Origin: Histoplasma ohiense
Taxonomy: Eukaryota; Ascomycota; Eurotiomycetes; Onygenales; Ajellomycetaceae
DNA: 64,000 bases
Direction of reading: 5' to 3'
Assembly (NCBI GenBank): GCA_017607445.1
Contig: JAEVHH010000002.1
Span: 806,001 to 870,000 of the forward strand
Shown here: positions 13,201 to 24,220 of the stretch, piece after piece
Layout: each line of letters begins with the position of its first letter
How positions within the stretch are numbered: position 1 is the first letter of the stretch
The notes under the pieces: generated by a model
Told to the model about the DNA's origin: nothing
What the model saw: only the letters and a program-made list of their open reading frames with translations
Database searches by the model: none
Program-made: the position numbers and the translations under genes

Positions 13201-13777
13201 CAATGTATCTAGTTTTGTCCCTTACATTGCCTACATTCTTTTCTTGTTTTGTTGAAGGTACTATGTGGTCTTGAAAGCTCCCAGTCTCATAACCTATAGC
13301 TAGATACATATTCAACTGCACCTTCATGTTGACATCAAATATACTCCGTACATTTTCAGAACCAAGAATTGTTTTAAGAAAGATGGCTTAACCTAAATAA
13401 AGGGTTGGCGCAAACTGCTCCACAGATAGGTTTGCACAAAGGCCGCCCAGCTAAACCATGCTGGCGCCGGTGACGGACGAATAAGCCTCATTCTCATCGC
13501 AACCAACAAAACTCCGCATTTGGTCGATCTTTGGCGTTCGCTTCGGCCCTTGGGGCGACAAATATCTCAGTCGCATTTACCCTTCATATCACAGCTACGA
13601 GAAATACCTCGGAGCGAGTTTGACCCTTTCCTTTATTAACTTTTATTTCGCTAGATAATGATATAGTCAAGTCCGCGGCGGAATTGACTCAGTATCCGCT
13701 CCGATGCTGTAACCATCGCAATTTGAACTCCCATCCCACAACGCACTTGAGGAGAAGGAAGAAAGTCGTCAAGCATC
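10243..13777. other. Long gene-poor intergenic region
   Basis: About 3.5 kb in which I see no supportable gene. Open frames are short and overlap on both strands without a codon or family signal. A short ATG trinucleotide run sits near 12518-12532, and T-rich stretches occur near 11880-11900. Part is presumably the 3' UTR of the upstream gene and the promoter of the DUF3445 gene; the rest is unexplained. Confidence 0.55.
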
Positions 13778-15591
13778 ATGGACCGGGCATCACAGTTGAT
13801 CGAAGCTGTCCCCTTCCGGGCTCAGATGACTAAGGCGATGGACCTTCTCGTTCAATATTTCTCGCTCATGAACACCATCACAAAGGTCGTACTGGTGACT
13901 CTGCTTGTGATGGTTTTGCAGAGACACAAATCTAATAAGGCATGTAAGCCCATTTCGATATCGCTATTTTATATTCTGTCATCACTGTTATATGCATTCT
14001 ACCTCTATTTGACATGCATTCAAAATGCGCGCAAGAGCCATTGGCGCGGTGAGATGACAGTCATCGCCAATATGTCCTGCTGCAGTATAGCCCTCTGCAG
14101 GATCGTTTGAATTGTTTTTACTTATTTCTGGCGAGTTTTCTTCCGCCTTGGTTGTAGTGAATTAATATACGACTCACAGTGTCGAGTATGGCTGACACCT
14201 GAAAGTAAAATAACAGAGAGCAGAAATAGAGCGTCAGAAAAAATTCGACGCGATCTTATGTACCTCAGACTTTCCTCCCGTTGAGCAATTACGGAAGTTC
14301 GATTGGGAAAAAACGGAGCCGCTCAAACTGCGGCCATACAAGCCCAAATACCATCTCACTATGGGTATGCAGGTCCTATCCACCACTGCCCGCTCTGGGC
14401 GGATAAAGCAAAGTAAACAAGAAGGAAAAGCGTAAATGTATATTCAACTTACTTCTTCAACAGCTCTCGAAAACCTCGACCCCAATGAACTCATCATGAT
14501 GGACAAAACATACAAAGAGAGAACCAACTTACGCCGCGAATTACTCAAAAAGTACCCCGATGTCGTCTGTCGCGTGAACAAGGATGATGAAGAAGATCCT
14601 CGAATCCGTACCGCTGTTAAGGAGCTCTACAGGTACATCATGGGTATATACCTCCCCAATAGATACCCCCAGATGTTCAAACTTGTCCAGACAGACTTTG
14701 AAACTGGGCCTGCTCTCATGGTCCGCAATCTGACTACGATGGAGCTTTTCCCAATACAAATCAGCACAACCCGTTCGACAAGAAGCATTCTGGAAACGTT
14801 AATCAAATCCGTGGATGAAGACATGTTGATCCTGCTCCCGGAACGAAATGGTGGTGATGGCCAAGGAAAAAAAGGACAGAAGGGAGATCACCATGCGAAT
14901 AACGAAAAGGACAGTGACGACTCACCTAGTGATTCATCGGATGATGTCGTGTACGTCCTTGAGGCATATGCGGCATGTTTCCCCTCAGGGTTCGATACAC
15001 GGGAAAAGCTTGGCAAACCATTAGCTGAAATTCATGAGCTGGTACCTGGATATAAACAAAAGCTCGAGAAGAGCATGGATCGCTTTTTCCATAAATTACC
15101 AGCTGGCAAGTATGTCAAGCGTGTCAATTGGAGTGTTACGGTTGATGCAGAACTGTTTTCGCCCTTTGGGGGGATCCATGCACACAAAGAAGAGGAAATT
15201 ACTCAACTCAAGCTCAAGGACGTGGATCTTGACAATGTGAGCCTATTTTTTTTCTTTTTCTTCCCCCCCCCCCTCTGCAGACGACATGTGGATTTCTGTG
15301 CGTATAGGAAACTATTATTGTTTCAACGAATATAAGCTAACTCCGAAACCATCATGGAAGACCTTCCTTCGTTGTGAGCGTCAGACTCTCTATCGTCTGC
15401 CGCAGTCCGGGGCAATGGTGTTTTCATTCCATACGTATCGGTACCCCATCCAAGAAATTAAAGATGAAGGGTCAGCCGAAGACCTAGCAACGGCAATCGA
15501 TGGTGTTGAAAGCGGCAGCATCCCAGAAATGGCGGCTTATAAGCGAGTACCAGCATGGGGAGAAGCCATCAAGGAGTTTCTGAGGAGTTGA
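13778..15591 (+). CDS. DUF3445 (HRQ / heme-dependent oxidative N-demethylase-like) membrane-anchored protein
   Basis: Member of the DUF3445 family (PF11927), whose bacterial relatives include a heme-dependent oxidative N-demethylase; fungal members are called HRQ proteins and are uncharacterised. I join 13778-13943, 14221-14364, 14464-15236 and 15361-15591 (437 aa). An N-terminal hydrophobic helix (about residues 33-49, TKVVLVTLLVMVLQRH) suggests anchoring to a membrane. The DUF3445 core follows: YKPKYHLTMG, NLDPNELIMMDKTY, NRYPQMFKL, GKPLAEIH..VPGYKQKLEKSMDRFF, and near the C-terminus LRCERQTLYRLPQSGAMVFSFHTY, the family's most conserved block. An acidic Asp/Ser-rich insert (about residues 255-270) precedes the second half. 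The first intron (277 nt) is long for this genome and could hide another exon. The last intron (15237-15360) has a poly-C tract and a GCTAAC branch point. Family assignment is firm; the substrate is unknown. Confidence 0.85.
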
Positions 15592-15881
15592 CGACTTGAC
15601 TGCTATTTGATTTCTCTAGGTTATTGTGTATTTGGAAGGGAATATTTTTTGATGACAATTTAACAACATATCGTTGGATGTATATGGCATTTTTTGAATA
15701 GATACCGCTTTGTTACAAGTGGCAAGCTAAGTCACTAATCTTCTAATGTATCATACTGTCTAAATTTCTTCTTCCTTTATATTTTATTAAATATACATTG
15801 ACTTCGTTTCAATTTGTCATTCTTATATTCCTCCTCAGACACGATCAAAATGCCTGTTATCAGCACCCACCCTAATCGCCT

Positions 15882-17057
15882 CTAGTGTAGCCGCTCTAGG
15901 ACCTTGATAAGATCCGCCAAAACTCCCATAGCAGTAACAGCACCTCCAGCTCCAGCACCCTGAATAATCAAAGGGTTATTCCCGTATCTTTCAGTATAAA
16001 AACTTATAATATTGTCGCTTCCCTTTAGGCCCGCAATGGCACTATCCTTGTCAAACTTCTTCAGCCCAACCTTGACAGCCTCGCCCAGGACATCCACATC
16101 GCCAACGTATCTCACAACTTTCCCTTCAGTCTCTGCTTGCCTCTTGATCGCATCCATCCGATCATCGAAGTCAGGAAGACGTTGCATAAACTCATCAGCA
16201 CTAGCGACCGCTTCAAGTTCCGCCGGGATCAAGCTCTCGATCGGGAAAGATTCAGGGCTCTGAACCTTCAAGCCGGCAATCCGGGCTAGGATGGTTAGTT
16301 TCCTGGCAACGTCCATTCCATTCAGATCATCGCGAGGATCCGGTTCAGTATACCCGAGACTCTTGGCTTGGGAGACGACCTGGCTCCATTCCTGCGCAGG
16401 GGCACCAGAGGGAGCTATAGCAGGGGCGAAAGTATTGAATAGGAAAGAGAGGGTTCCCGAGAATACGCCTTCAATTCGAGTGACGCGGTCGCCGGTTGCT
16501 ACAAGATCGCGGAGGGTGGAGATCACGGGCAAGCCGGCGCCGACAGTGCTTTCATGGTATACGAGAGAGGAGCTGCTGGCGGCCGCATCGAAGATGTTCT
16601 TCCACGTGTCGAAGGAGGAGGAGAATGCTTTCTTGTTCGGGGTCACGATGCTAATACCCTTGCTGAGGAAGAAGGGGTAGGCGTCCGCGATTGTGGGGTC
16701 TGAGGTATTGTCTACCAGCACAACGCGACCTGGCGCCTGGGACAGGTAGGAAGCTATCTGCTCTGGGCTCCAGCCTTCGGATTTGGTGAAGGGAGAGGCA
16801 GATGAGAAAGCGGACTGCCAGTTGTCAGGGTCAATCGCGGGGGAATAACTTAAGGCGGGAGATGTGACTGTCGCTGATGACCGGGCAAGTAGGACGAGCG
16901 GTGGTGCATTAGGGAGTCGTGATAATTGGGTGAGGAAATGTGCTCCAACGCCGCCAACGCCTATATTTGATAGATTAGGATTTTCTTGATGTTCTATTCC
17001 TCGCTTTAGGGATATGAGCTCACCAATGACTCCGAGGTAGACAGCTCTGTGGCTCAT
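15882..17057 (-). CDS. hom6: Homoserine dehydrogenase
   Basis: Reduces aspartate-4-semialdehyde to homoserine with NAD(P)H, the branch point to threonine, methionine and isoleucine. Exons 17057-17024 and 16960-15882, with a 63-nt phase-1 intron (GTGAGC...TAG), give 370 aa, close to the usual monofunctional fungal length (about 360). The Rossmann nucleotide-binding loop GVIGVGGVG spans residues 9-17 and is rebuilt exactly across the splice. The substrate and catalytic region is intact: TPNKK (about 119-122), EGVFSGTLSFLFN (about 176-188) and EPDPRDDLNGMDVARK (about 217-232), with the conserved acidic pair and lysine. There is no ACT domain and no aspartokinase fusion, as expected in fungi. It is divergently transcribed from the CCDC174-like gene, with 385 bases between the starts. 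Confidence 0.96.
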   Translation of the reverse strand: MSHRAVYLGVIGELISLKRGIEHQENPNLSNIGVGGVGAHFLTQLSRLPNAPPLVLLARSSATVTSPALSYSPAIDPDNWQSAFSSASPFTKSEGWSPEQIASYLSQAPGRVVLVDNTSDPTIADAYPFFLSKGISIVTPNKKAFSSSFDTWKNIFDAAASSSSLVYHESTVGAGLPVISTLRDLVATGDRVTRIEGVFSGTLSFLFNTFAPAIAPSGAPAQEWSQVVSQAKSLGYTEPDPRDDLNGMDVARKLTILARIAGLKVQSPESFPIESLIPAELEAVASADEFMQRLPDFDDRMDAIKRQAETEGKVVRYVGDVDVLGEAVKVGLKKFDKDSAIAGLKGSDNIISFYTERYGNNPLIIQGAGAGGAVTAMGVLADLIKVLERLH

Positions 17058-17442
17058 TATGGGGATTCAATTGGAGGAAGACAGTTCATATATCAGGAAT
17101 TAACAGCAATTGAAACATTCCAAGACTCAAATGTGGATTCTAAAACAGCATCTGCTCAGCTACCCGGATCGTGGATCGTTAACATATTTGATGTTGAAGT
17201 GGCATGTGGCGGGGCAAGAAATGTAGGGAGCAAAAGCGGCGATCCAATCACGTCAGCGACCAAGTGCTCAACCGTCAATTACGGGAGCATCATAGAGATA
17301 GATATATATCCATCGCTCAGCTCATCCTGCAGCCCATCCTGCAGCTCAACCATGGCTTATGTGTGCGGCCTTTCACAATCTACATGCTTTCTCTTTCCCC
17401 CAACGCCTTCAACTTAGCTTTAACCCGCCCTTTATCCAAATC
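17058..17442. promoter_or_regulatory. Shared divergent promoter region
   Basis: A 385-base gap between the divergent start codons of homoserine dehydrogenase (-) and the CCDC174-like gene (+). It must hold both core promoters. A CAGCCCATCCTGCAGC-type short direct repeat lies near 17325-17345. I saw no unambiguous Gcn4/CpcA site, although one might be expected for an amino-acid gene. Confidence 0.5.
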
Positions 17443-18657
17443 ATGCCGACGGATTCCCAATCGTTATATGGCATCCGCCGCCCCAAATCCACCGCCTCGC
17501 AAAAAGACCTCACATCCTCCTCCACTCTAGCCTTCACCACTCATCTCTCCGCCCTCATATCTAAAGAATCAAATCCGTCCGCATCTCCCTCTACGAAGCC
17601 ACTGACCAAAGGTCGGCCCCGACAGTCCCGATCAAAACCGGATATCTTCACCGTCCACAACAAGAATGCGCACAAACGCGCCGCCGCAGATATATCAGGG
17701 GACTCGCCACATGTCATTCATCAAGTCCACAAACGAGGAGCAGACATTGGTTATGTTGATGAGGCGACGCTCCATCGTTCCAAACGAAGACTAGCCGAAA
17801 AGGCAAAACTATACGAGGATTTGAAGAAAGGCGAGCATCTGGTGGATAGCAGCGATGAGGAGGAAGATCAAAGCGTCTTGAGAAACCCTGCAGCATCTGC
17901 AGCGAGGCGGGCTGAGAGTAACAGCCTAGTCGATTTTGATCGCAAGTGGGCGGAGGAAGAGGCCAGAAGGACGCGGAGGGTACAAAGCCCAGCTTCCCCG
18001 TCCGGTTCAGGGAGGGATACCGATGATGACGACCGTGAGAAGGAAGGTGTTTTACTCGTCGACTACGTTGATGAATTTGGTCGCTCGCGTCGGGGTACCC
18101 GTGCAGAAGCGGCGGAGGCAGCGCTACAGCGACGCAGCGCGCCACCACCACGAACTGCGGCTTTTGAGGACGGAAATGACCCAGACAACGACAGTAAAAA
18201 CCCCACCAACTACAATATCCTCCCCTCAGCAAAACCGAAGCGTCCTTCAAACCTCATCTATGGCTCCACAGTCCAATCCGCGGCTTTCAACCCAGATGCA
18301 AATATTTCCGCGCGCATGGAACATATTGCAAAGGCGCGGGATCGCACCCCTACCCCTCCGCCAGAAGCTCATTATGATGCCGAAGCGGAAGTCCGCACTA
18401 GGGGCACAGGGTTCTACGCATTTTCAAAAGATGAGGTGGCCCGCAAAGAGGAGATGGATGAATTGTTGAAGGCCAGGAATGAAACTCTCGGTGAGAGAGA
18501 TGCGACTGCAAAGAAGAAGAGAGCTAGGGAAAAGGCGAAGGAGGAGAGGCGAAGGAAGATCGAAGAACTCAGGGCGAAGAGGAGGGCAGACGAGTTTTTG
18601 AGCGGGCTGGGCGATTTAGGAGGCATGGGTTGTGATCCTGGAAAGGAGGAAGGTTAA
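17443..18657 (+). CDS. CCDC174-like (DUF4078) nuclear coiled-coil protein
   Basis: Intronless gene, 404 aa from the ATG at 17443. An in-frame ATG at 17359 would add 28 residues that look like untranslated leader, whereas MPTDSQSLYGIRRPK starts with the SLYGIRRPK motif typical of fungal family members. Features in order: a Ser-rich N-terminus; a charged helix (RSKRRLAEKAKLYEDLKKG, about 133-151); a DSSDEEE acidic patch; LVDYVDEFGRSRRGTR (about 209-224), the conserved family motif; RGTGFYAFSKDEVARKEEM (about 327-345), the DUF4078 signature; and a Lys/Arg/Glu-rich coiled coil to the C-terminus. Human CCDC174 associates with RNA-processing and exon-junction factors, so a role in nuclear mRNA handling is inferred. 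It shares a divergent promoter with homoserine dehydrogenase. Confidence 0.82.
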   Translation: MPTDSQSLYGIRRPKSTASQKDLTSSSTLAFTTHLSALISKESNPSASPSTKPLTKGRPRQSRSKPDIFTVHNKNAHKRAAADISGDSPHVIHQVHKRGADIGYVDEATLHRSKRRLAEKAKLYEDLKKGEHLVDSSDEEEDQSVLRNPAASAARRAESNSLVDFDRKWAEEEARRTRRVQSPASPSGSGRDTDDDDREKEGVLLVDYVDEFGRSRRGTRAEAAEAALQRRSAPPPRTAAFEDGNDPDNDSKNPTNYNILPSAKPKRPSNLIYGSTVQSAAFNPDANISARMEHIAKARDRTPTPPPEAHYDAEAEVRTRGTGFYAFSKDEVARKEEMDELLKARNETLGERDATAKKKRAREKAKEERRRKIEELRAKRRADEFLSGLGDLGGMGCDPGKEEG

Positions 18658-19799
18658 ATGCATTGCATGGAGATTCATCTATTCATCTTATTCTGTTCTT
18701 TCAGATCATATACACCTCATATTTATACCCAGCAATAAGGGTTGGTTGCCGGCGTTTGTATACTTTTTTTTCATGGGAATTATTACATGGCTTAATTGGA
18801 TTAGACTTAATTTTGAACATAGTTCTATTGATATGGTTGTTATCCTGTAAAACATCCAACAACATTGAGCGTTCTATTTACTAGTAAATGTGGAGGTGAA
18901 AGCAAAGGGACAATGAAAAGAAGAGAGATATCATGCATGAGCAGGGAAACTAAATACATAAAACGGCGAAACACCCTAGGGGAATCATGCTTAATCCAAA
19001 ATATATATATATATATATATAAAATATATATAAAAAAAAAAAAAATTTTGCGCTGACCTTTGCCTACCTGCAGACTGGCAAGGTGAAAACTAGAATGCAT
19101 AGTGAATAAAATAAGTAACGACAAAAGGAGAATTAAAAATACAGTTGGGTTGAATGCAGATAACAGAGTTGGTGGTGATCACGTCAGAATTCTATCTCAT
19201 ATTTTATATATATCTATATATTCTCACTTCTTGTTATTCCCTGCCCAGAGGAGGTGTGAAAGGATGGATAGTTATTCACTTGAGCCATCTTCTGCAAAAA
19301 ATGCTAAATAGTTCTGGGGTGACAGTGAGTCAACTTTGTTCATTTTGGCAGGTTAGAAATAACAAACCAATAAAGGAATGAACTGACATGAGGTTTTTGA
19401 AATAAATCTTGGGGTCCTCTCTTGCCTTTCAATCACTCTTTGCCAGACAGGTTGAAAGTGAAAGCAGTTGTTATGCTTCAGTCTCCTATGTGCGCCAAAA
19501 ACATTGTGGTTGTTCATTTGTGGCTGCTTGAACTCCCAGAGCGGTAATCCAAGGACCACAACTTTTCCCACGGGCGTGGTCTCGATGCGCGCTTGCTCGA
19601 TGGCGAAGGAGATGTGGGGACGGCGGGGCCACGACCATTATGGTGTGGATTGGGAGTTCGAGGTCGAGAACCATTACCCTATTTTGCGGGCGAAAAAGAA
19701 GTAAAAAAGACAAAAAATCATCAGCCGACAAACAAACATGTTTTCTTTCAGGATTCAATAATAGATTTGCATATAACGCTCATAAATCTTGAATTTTTT
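18658..19799. other. Intergenic region between convergent genes
   Basis: About 1.1 kb between the 3' ends of the CCDC174-like gene and Atg11, so it mainly holds two 3' UTRs. It contains a TA microsatellite followed by a poly-A tract at about 18999-19045. A short coding-like frame at 19570-19703 (ends HYPILRAKKK) has no recognisable family and is not called. Confidence 0.6.
18999..19045. repeat. TA microsatellite with adjoining poly-A
   Basis: About 10 TA units followed by AAAATATATATA and a run of 13 A. Low-complexity sequence between convergent genes. Confidence 0.8.
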
Positions 19800-22700
19800 T
19801 CATTCTCCCTTTGAGGGACCCGATAAGAGATCTCTGCGAACCTCGTCGAAGATAAGTGCCTCCGCTCTCCGTTGCTGGGCACCTGCATCCCCCGCTGCTG
19901 GCAAAACATTATCCCCCGCAGACTCGGTAGATTGCAGCGTAGGCACCGGAGTGCCTATTTTCGATGTTGAGCTGTTCCGCCGACTATCGAGACTTTTCGT
20001 CAAAGTTTTCGTTGCTCCTCCACCGTTAGTTGACCTTTTTAAACGGATGCTACCTGTCGCATCCACATGGGCTGATGCAACAGTGCTCTTAGCTAGCCCA
20101 GGTGTACTGGGAGCACCAGGCTTCTCTTCCGATGCATCGAGCAGATACCACCGCAGACCGTCCGAGAGTTCGAAAGGGTTATCGTCATCTATCGATGCAC
20201 CATCGCTTGCTTCCCCGATGGACCGACGATCCGGGTTTGCGCCGTTCATAGATTTAGAGAGATCCACCACTTTCTCTTCGATCTTTGATATCCGCGCAAG
20301 TAGCCAGTCACGAGTGTGTAATTTGTGCACTTCTTGTTCTCGAAGGAAATAGTGGGGAGCACCAACGTTGAATGCGGCCCAAGATCGTATGGCCTGGTTG
20401 CGCGTTGGTAAGAACAGCGCTAGATCCCCTTCCTTGAACGATCGATATGCAATCTTTTCGTGAGATTCGCTTTGGAAACGGTGTGACTTTTCTCGATACC
20501 CCCGAGCTTCCTTTTGCCACTTACGTGCTAATGTTTCGATATCCTTGACTCGCTTAACAACTGCTTCGCCAAAGAGCTCCACGTCGAACTCATTAATTGC
20601 GGTGATGAACGAGGTGTAATTTGACTGTTCTTCCTCCCGATTGTTCGTATTAACCCACTCTACTAATTTCGGATCGTGAGTCATTGGCGTAGCCGATGGA
20701 GAGCTGACACTCTCTCCAAGCAATGAACTGCTGTTGTTGACCTTAGAGGCTCGATAGATGACCATCTTATTATCTTGTCGAATAATTGTGAAGCCGAGTT
20801 GCTGCAGTATCCGGCTGAGCTGTCCCACATGAGAGAAGAGTTTTTCAGAGAGTTCTTTCGCCCAGATTGCCTTAGTGTTACGCTCCCCATTTTCCTCCAG
20901 GGTTTTCACCTTCATTTGCCATGTACGAATCTCATCTTCGAAACCTTGCGCGTGAGATTCTGCAACGACGAGCTTTTCCCTTAAAGCGGCAACTTTGCGC
21001 TCCTCCTCCGCAACTCGCTCTTTCAGCACCTCTGAACCAGTTTCTCCCGCGGAGAATTTAGATCTCAGTATGTTGAGTTGTTCGCGTTCATCCTCTAATT
21101 CAGTTCTGACTGCTGAAAGTCTTAGCGCTTCCTCACTTAGTGTTGCTTGCAACTTGGATCGTTCTGATTCTTCAGCTGCGAGCCTTGCTCTCAACTCCTT
21201 GGATTCAGTTTCCATTTGTTCTATTCTCTCTAACAAACACTTGTTTTCCTCATTGGACTTGGCAGATGCTTCCTCGACGCCCTTGGAATGAATAGCCAAC
21301 CCTTCCGACAGAACTTCAATGGCTCTAATAAGAGAAGTTAGATCTTCAGGGGCAGAACCGCCTGGAGATAGATGCGCATGCGCAGTTTGTAAGCCGATTA
21401 CGTAGTCTCGTTGGTTTCGTGCCATTTCTTCAAGTCTCTCTTGTAGCGTGGTGTTCTGGGCTTTGGCCTTGTCGCTGTTCTCCCGGAGAGCCTGGACTTT
21501 AGACGTGAAATCGGCTATCTCCTCAGTAGTAGCATTTCGCAGGGCTTCGAGTTCCGTTTGTAGCGCGGCGGCTCGTTCATCTGCAACAAGCTTGTCGTGC
21601 TCCCGGGCATCCATAACCTTATCCAGTTCCTCTTCAGCTTCTTCAAGCTTGATTTTAATCGACTTCACCTCCGATTCCAGAAACCTCCTCTCACCTTCAA
21701 ATTCCCGCTGTTGTGCCTCCAAATTGTCCATCAAATCTTTCTTAGTAGACTGGGCCTCTTGTATTTTATCGTTGTTTGACAGGCGCTCCAAGTGTGCTTC
21801 CTTCTGGAGTCTTGATACGTTTTCTTTCTCTGCAAGAAGTTCAGCCTCCAGACCGACAATTCGCTGCACTAAAGCCTTGTCTTCTGGAGTTTGGTTTGAC
21901 GACATACGCCGGGAGGATACAGATGACCTCCTTGAGAGTCCATCCGGGCGAGGTGAAGCTGGAGAAATAGGTATATCAAAACCAAAATTTGCGCTAACAG
22001 GGCGACTCATCTGACTCTGGCGATGGAGAAGGTCTTCTAGTTTCCGTATACGGCTTTCCGAAGCTTTTAACCTGTCTTCGAGCTTCATCTTTTCGTCCTT
22101 CAGGCTCCGAACCATGTCATCCCCGCGGTTAAGAAATGAGCTTTGGCCGATATCAAAAACACTTCCATGTTTAAATGCCTTTGCTTTTCGTCTCTGTTGT
22201 CGAGTAGGTGCATCCAAATCTTTCAAGAGCTGTGTTAGGTCTCGAACGGCAGAGCTGGTATCAGGCTTCGTTTTCAACTCTTCGATATAGGCGTCAACGT
22301 CCTTGCGAGAAACTTCTGGCCATCCAGGTAGTTGGCCGCTCTGCAAATTTATCTCTATACTGGGGATTGTGTCTTCGGAAAATGAGAGAAAGTTACCCAT
22401 GTTTTTTATCCATTTTTTTCGTCGGCGTTGCTCTTCATTCCGGAAGACTGCTAATTCTTCAGCGATACTTAGAGAATCGGTTTTGATTTTGTCATTCCAT
22501 TCACGGCGGCGGACAGCCTCGATGAGAATCGACCCGTAAATCATAGGCAACTGGGAAGCTTCATATAGCGTTTCGAAGGCGTCTCCTTCAACATCTAGAT
22601 TTGTTAGTTCTGTTTGGACACCAGCTAATCGAGACTCTATGTTGGAGATTTTCTGCATGCGGTTGACTGCGGCCTTCATGGCCAAGTTCCGTTGTTTTAT

Positions 22701-23864
22701 GGACAGCTCCAAGGCGGTCTGTATTTCGAGACACATTTCCAACATGGAGGGTAGGAGATCCTTTGTGTGATTCAATGCCATCCGTGAAACACTCGCCAAC
22801 GTCTTCTGGGAGTTAGGAAGGGCCAACACATGTTCATAATCGGATCCAATTTTCTTGGCGATTGTTTCAATCTCCTCCATATACCCACTTGCATTTTCTT
22901 GAGGAGATGGATGGGATGCCTCAACCAGCGACTCCGTGTCTGAAACCACCTCGTGAACCGTTTTCTCAACCTCATCCATGCGACGAGCAAAACGCTGAGA
23001 AACCGAGGATACCTGCGATGCAGCACTCTTTATCCGATCCACATCAATATAATCTTTTAAAGTGCCAGTTTGAGGCTCTGTCGCCCTCTTCGGCGTTGAC
23101 GGTCGTCGTAGGAACGTGAAATCTTTCTTGGCTGGGATAGTTTCGATATTTGTCAATGCGCTCCGCCAGCCATCCAACGCCAGCTGTTGTTCCTTCAATA
23201 AATCATTCGCCCAAGACTGGGCATCCTGGAACTTATGCTCTAGGTTTCCAACATGCGATTTCAGATTCTCTAAGGCGACATCGACTGCGCGGTTGATATT
23301 GTGGGTGTGCTCGATCTGGTCATCTATGGCTCTGCTGATCGGAGCGCATTGTGCCGCCAGATTCAAGGCCCATGCCCTCCGTGCCATGTAGAGATTCCGC
23401 CATGCTTGCAGGTTATTCTGATCTGCAAGGGTATCGGGAGGGTTTTCGGGAGTGAAACGTTCGGGCGGCGTGATAACCGGGAGATCTCTAACAGTGCCGT
23501 CGCTTATATATAGCCGATCGTAAACAAATATTTCATTCTATTGGAGTTAGTTGGCAAAATATTCGTCACATTATGAATAGAGGATCGCAGTTATATTTAC
23601 CTCCGTTGCAAGCGTCTGAGGCCTGACATTCCTCCCACGAGCAGTCATCAATATCTGTCGCTGGGCCGGCATGGAGATCTTCCGGGAGATCCATGTTCGC
23701 AACGCATCAGGTCTATTTAAAAATGATCTTAGTGCCTGGATATCTATTTCAAGGATTGAATATATACGTGATTGTTCACGAAGGGATAAAACGTACGACG
23801 CAAACGAAACCGGGTCAGCCAACAGCTGCTCGCCCGTGTGAGCAATGTAGATGTGCAATGACAT
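19800..23864 (-). CDS. atg11: Autophagy-related protein 11 (selective autophagy scaffold)
   Basis: Large coiled-coil scaffold that links cargo receptors to the Atg1 kinase complex at the phagophore assembly site in pexophagy, mitophagy and the Cvt pathway. Exons 23864-23797, 23712-23601 and 23537-19800 give 1305 aa, a normal length for filamentous fungi. Introns are GTACGT...TAG (84 nt) and GTAAAT...TAG (63 nt). The start MSLHIYIAHTGEQLLADP is the ubiquitin-like Atg11 N-terminus, and PDALRTWISRK and NEIFVYDR continue the family sequence across both splices. An Atg17-like helical region follows (about 90-560), then long heptad coiled coils (about 560-1010). The C-terminal ATG11 domain is seen in LSRILQQLGFTIIRQDNKMVIYRAS and FREQEVHKLHTRDWLLARI-type sequence (about 1015-1185). 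The tail is Ser/Thr-rich. It is divergent from the CENP-H-like gene, 356 bases between starts. Confidence 0.94.
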
Positions 23865-24220
23865 CCCCCCTTCCAAAGCCACTGAAACAAACCCTCAGAG
23901 GGATAGCGGTCGGCAGGTGGAAGAAAAAGATTCATCCACGAAGGGAGCGCTGAGATATAAGGAATCGCAAATTGCTAAGTTCAACATTGTCTACGCAGGT
24001 ATAGGTCCCAGCGCGCTGGCAAGCTCCACGGGATTCCTGGGGCATGCCTAGCCGCTTTAAGCTCTGCATGACAACCTGCCCGGCAACCGCCCGCCTGACT
24101 GGGCTTGGGTGGGAATCTGCCATGGTTCCGGCAAAATAAGCTACTATTTACCATCTCGCGCATTCTTCCACCCATCACAAGATGCGTCACTTGCACAACT
24201 GACTGCTCTGCGCTGCCACA
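23865..24220. promoter_or_regulatory. Shared divergent promoter region
   Basis: A 356-base interval between the start codons of atg11 (-) and the CENP-H-like gene (+). It must contain both promoters. No specific operator is recognisable by eye. Confidence 0.5.

Noticed and set aside
15281..15301. A 7-codon micro-exon in the DUF3445 gene
   Set aside because: It would be in frame, but skipping it (single intron 15237-15360) joins DLDN directly to TFLRCERQTL, which fits the family better and uses the GCTAAC branch point.
19570..19703. Coding-like + frame ending HYPILRAKKK
   Set aside because: Lies between two convergent 3' ends, has no family I recognise and no upstream exon that I could place.
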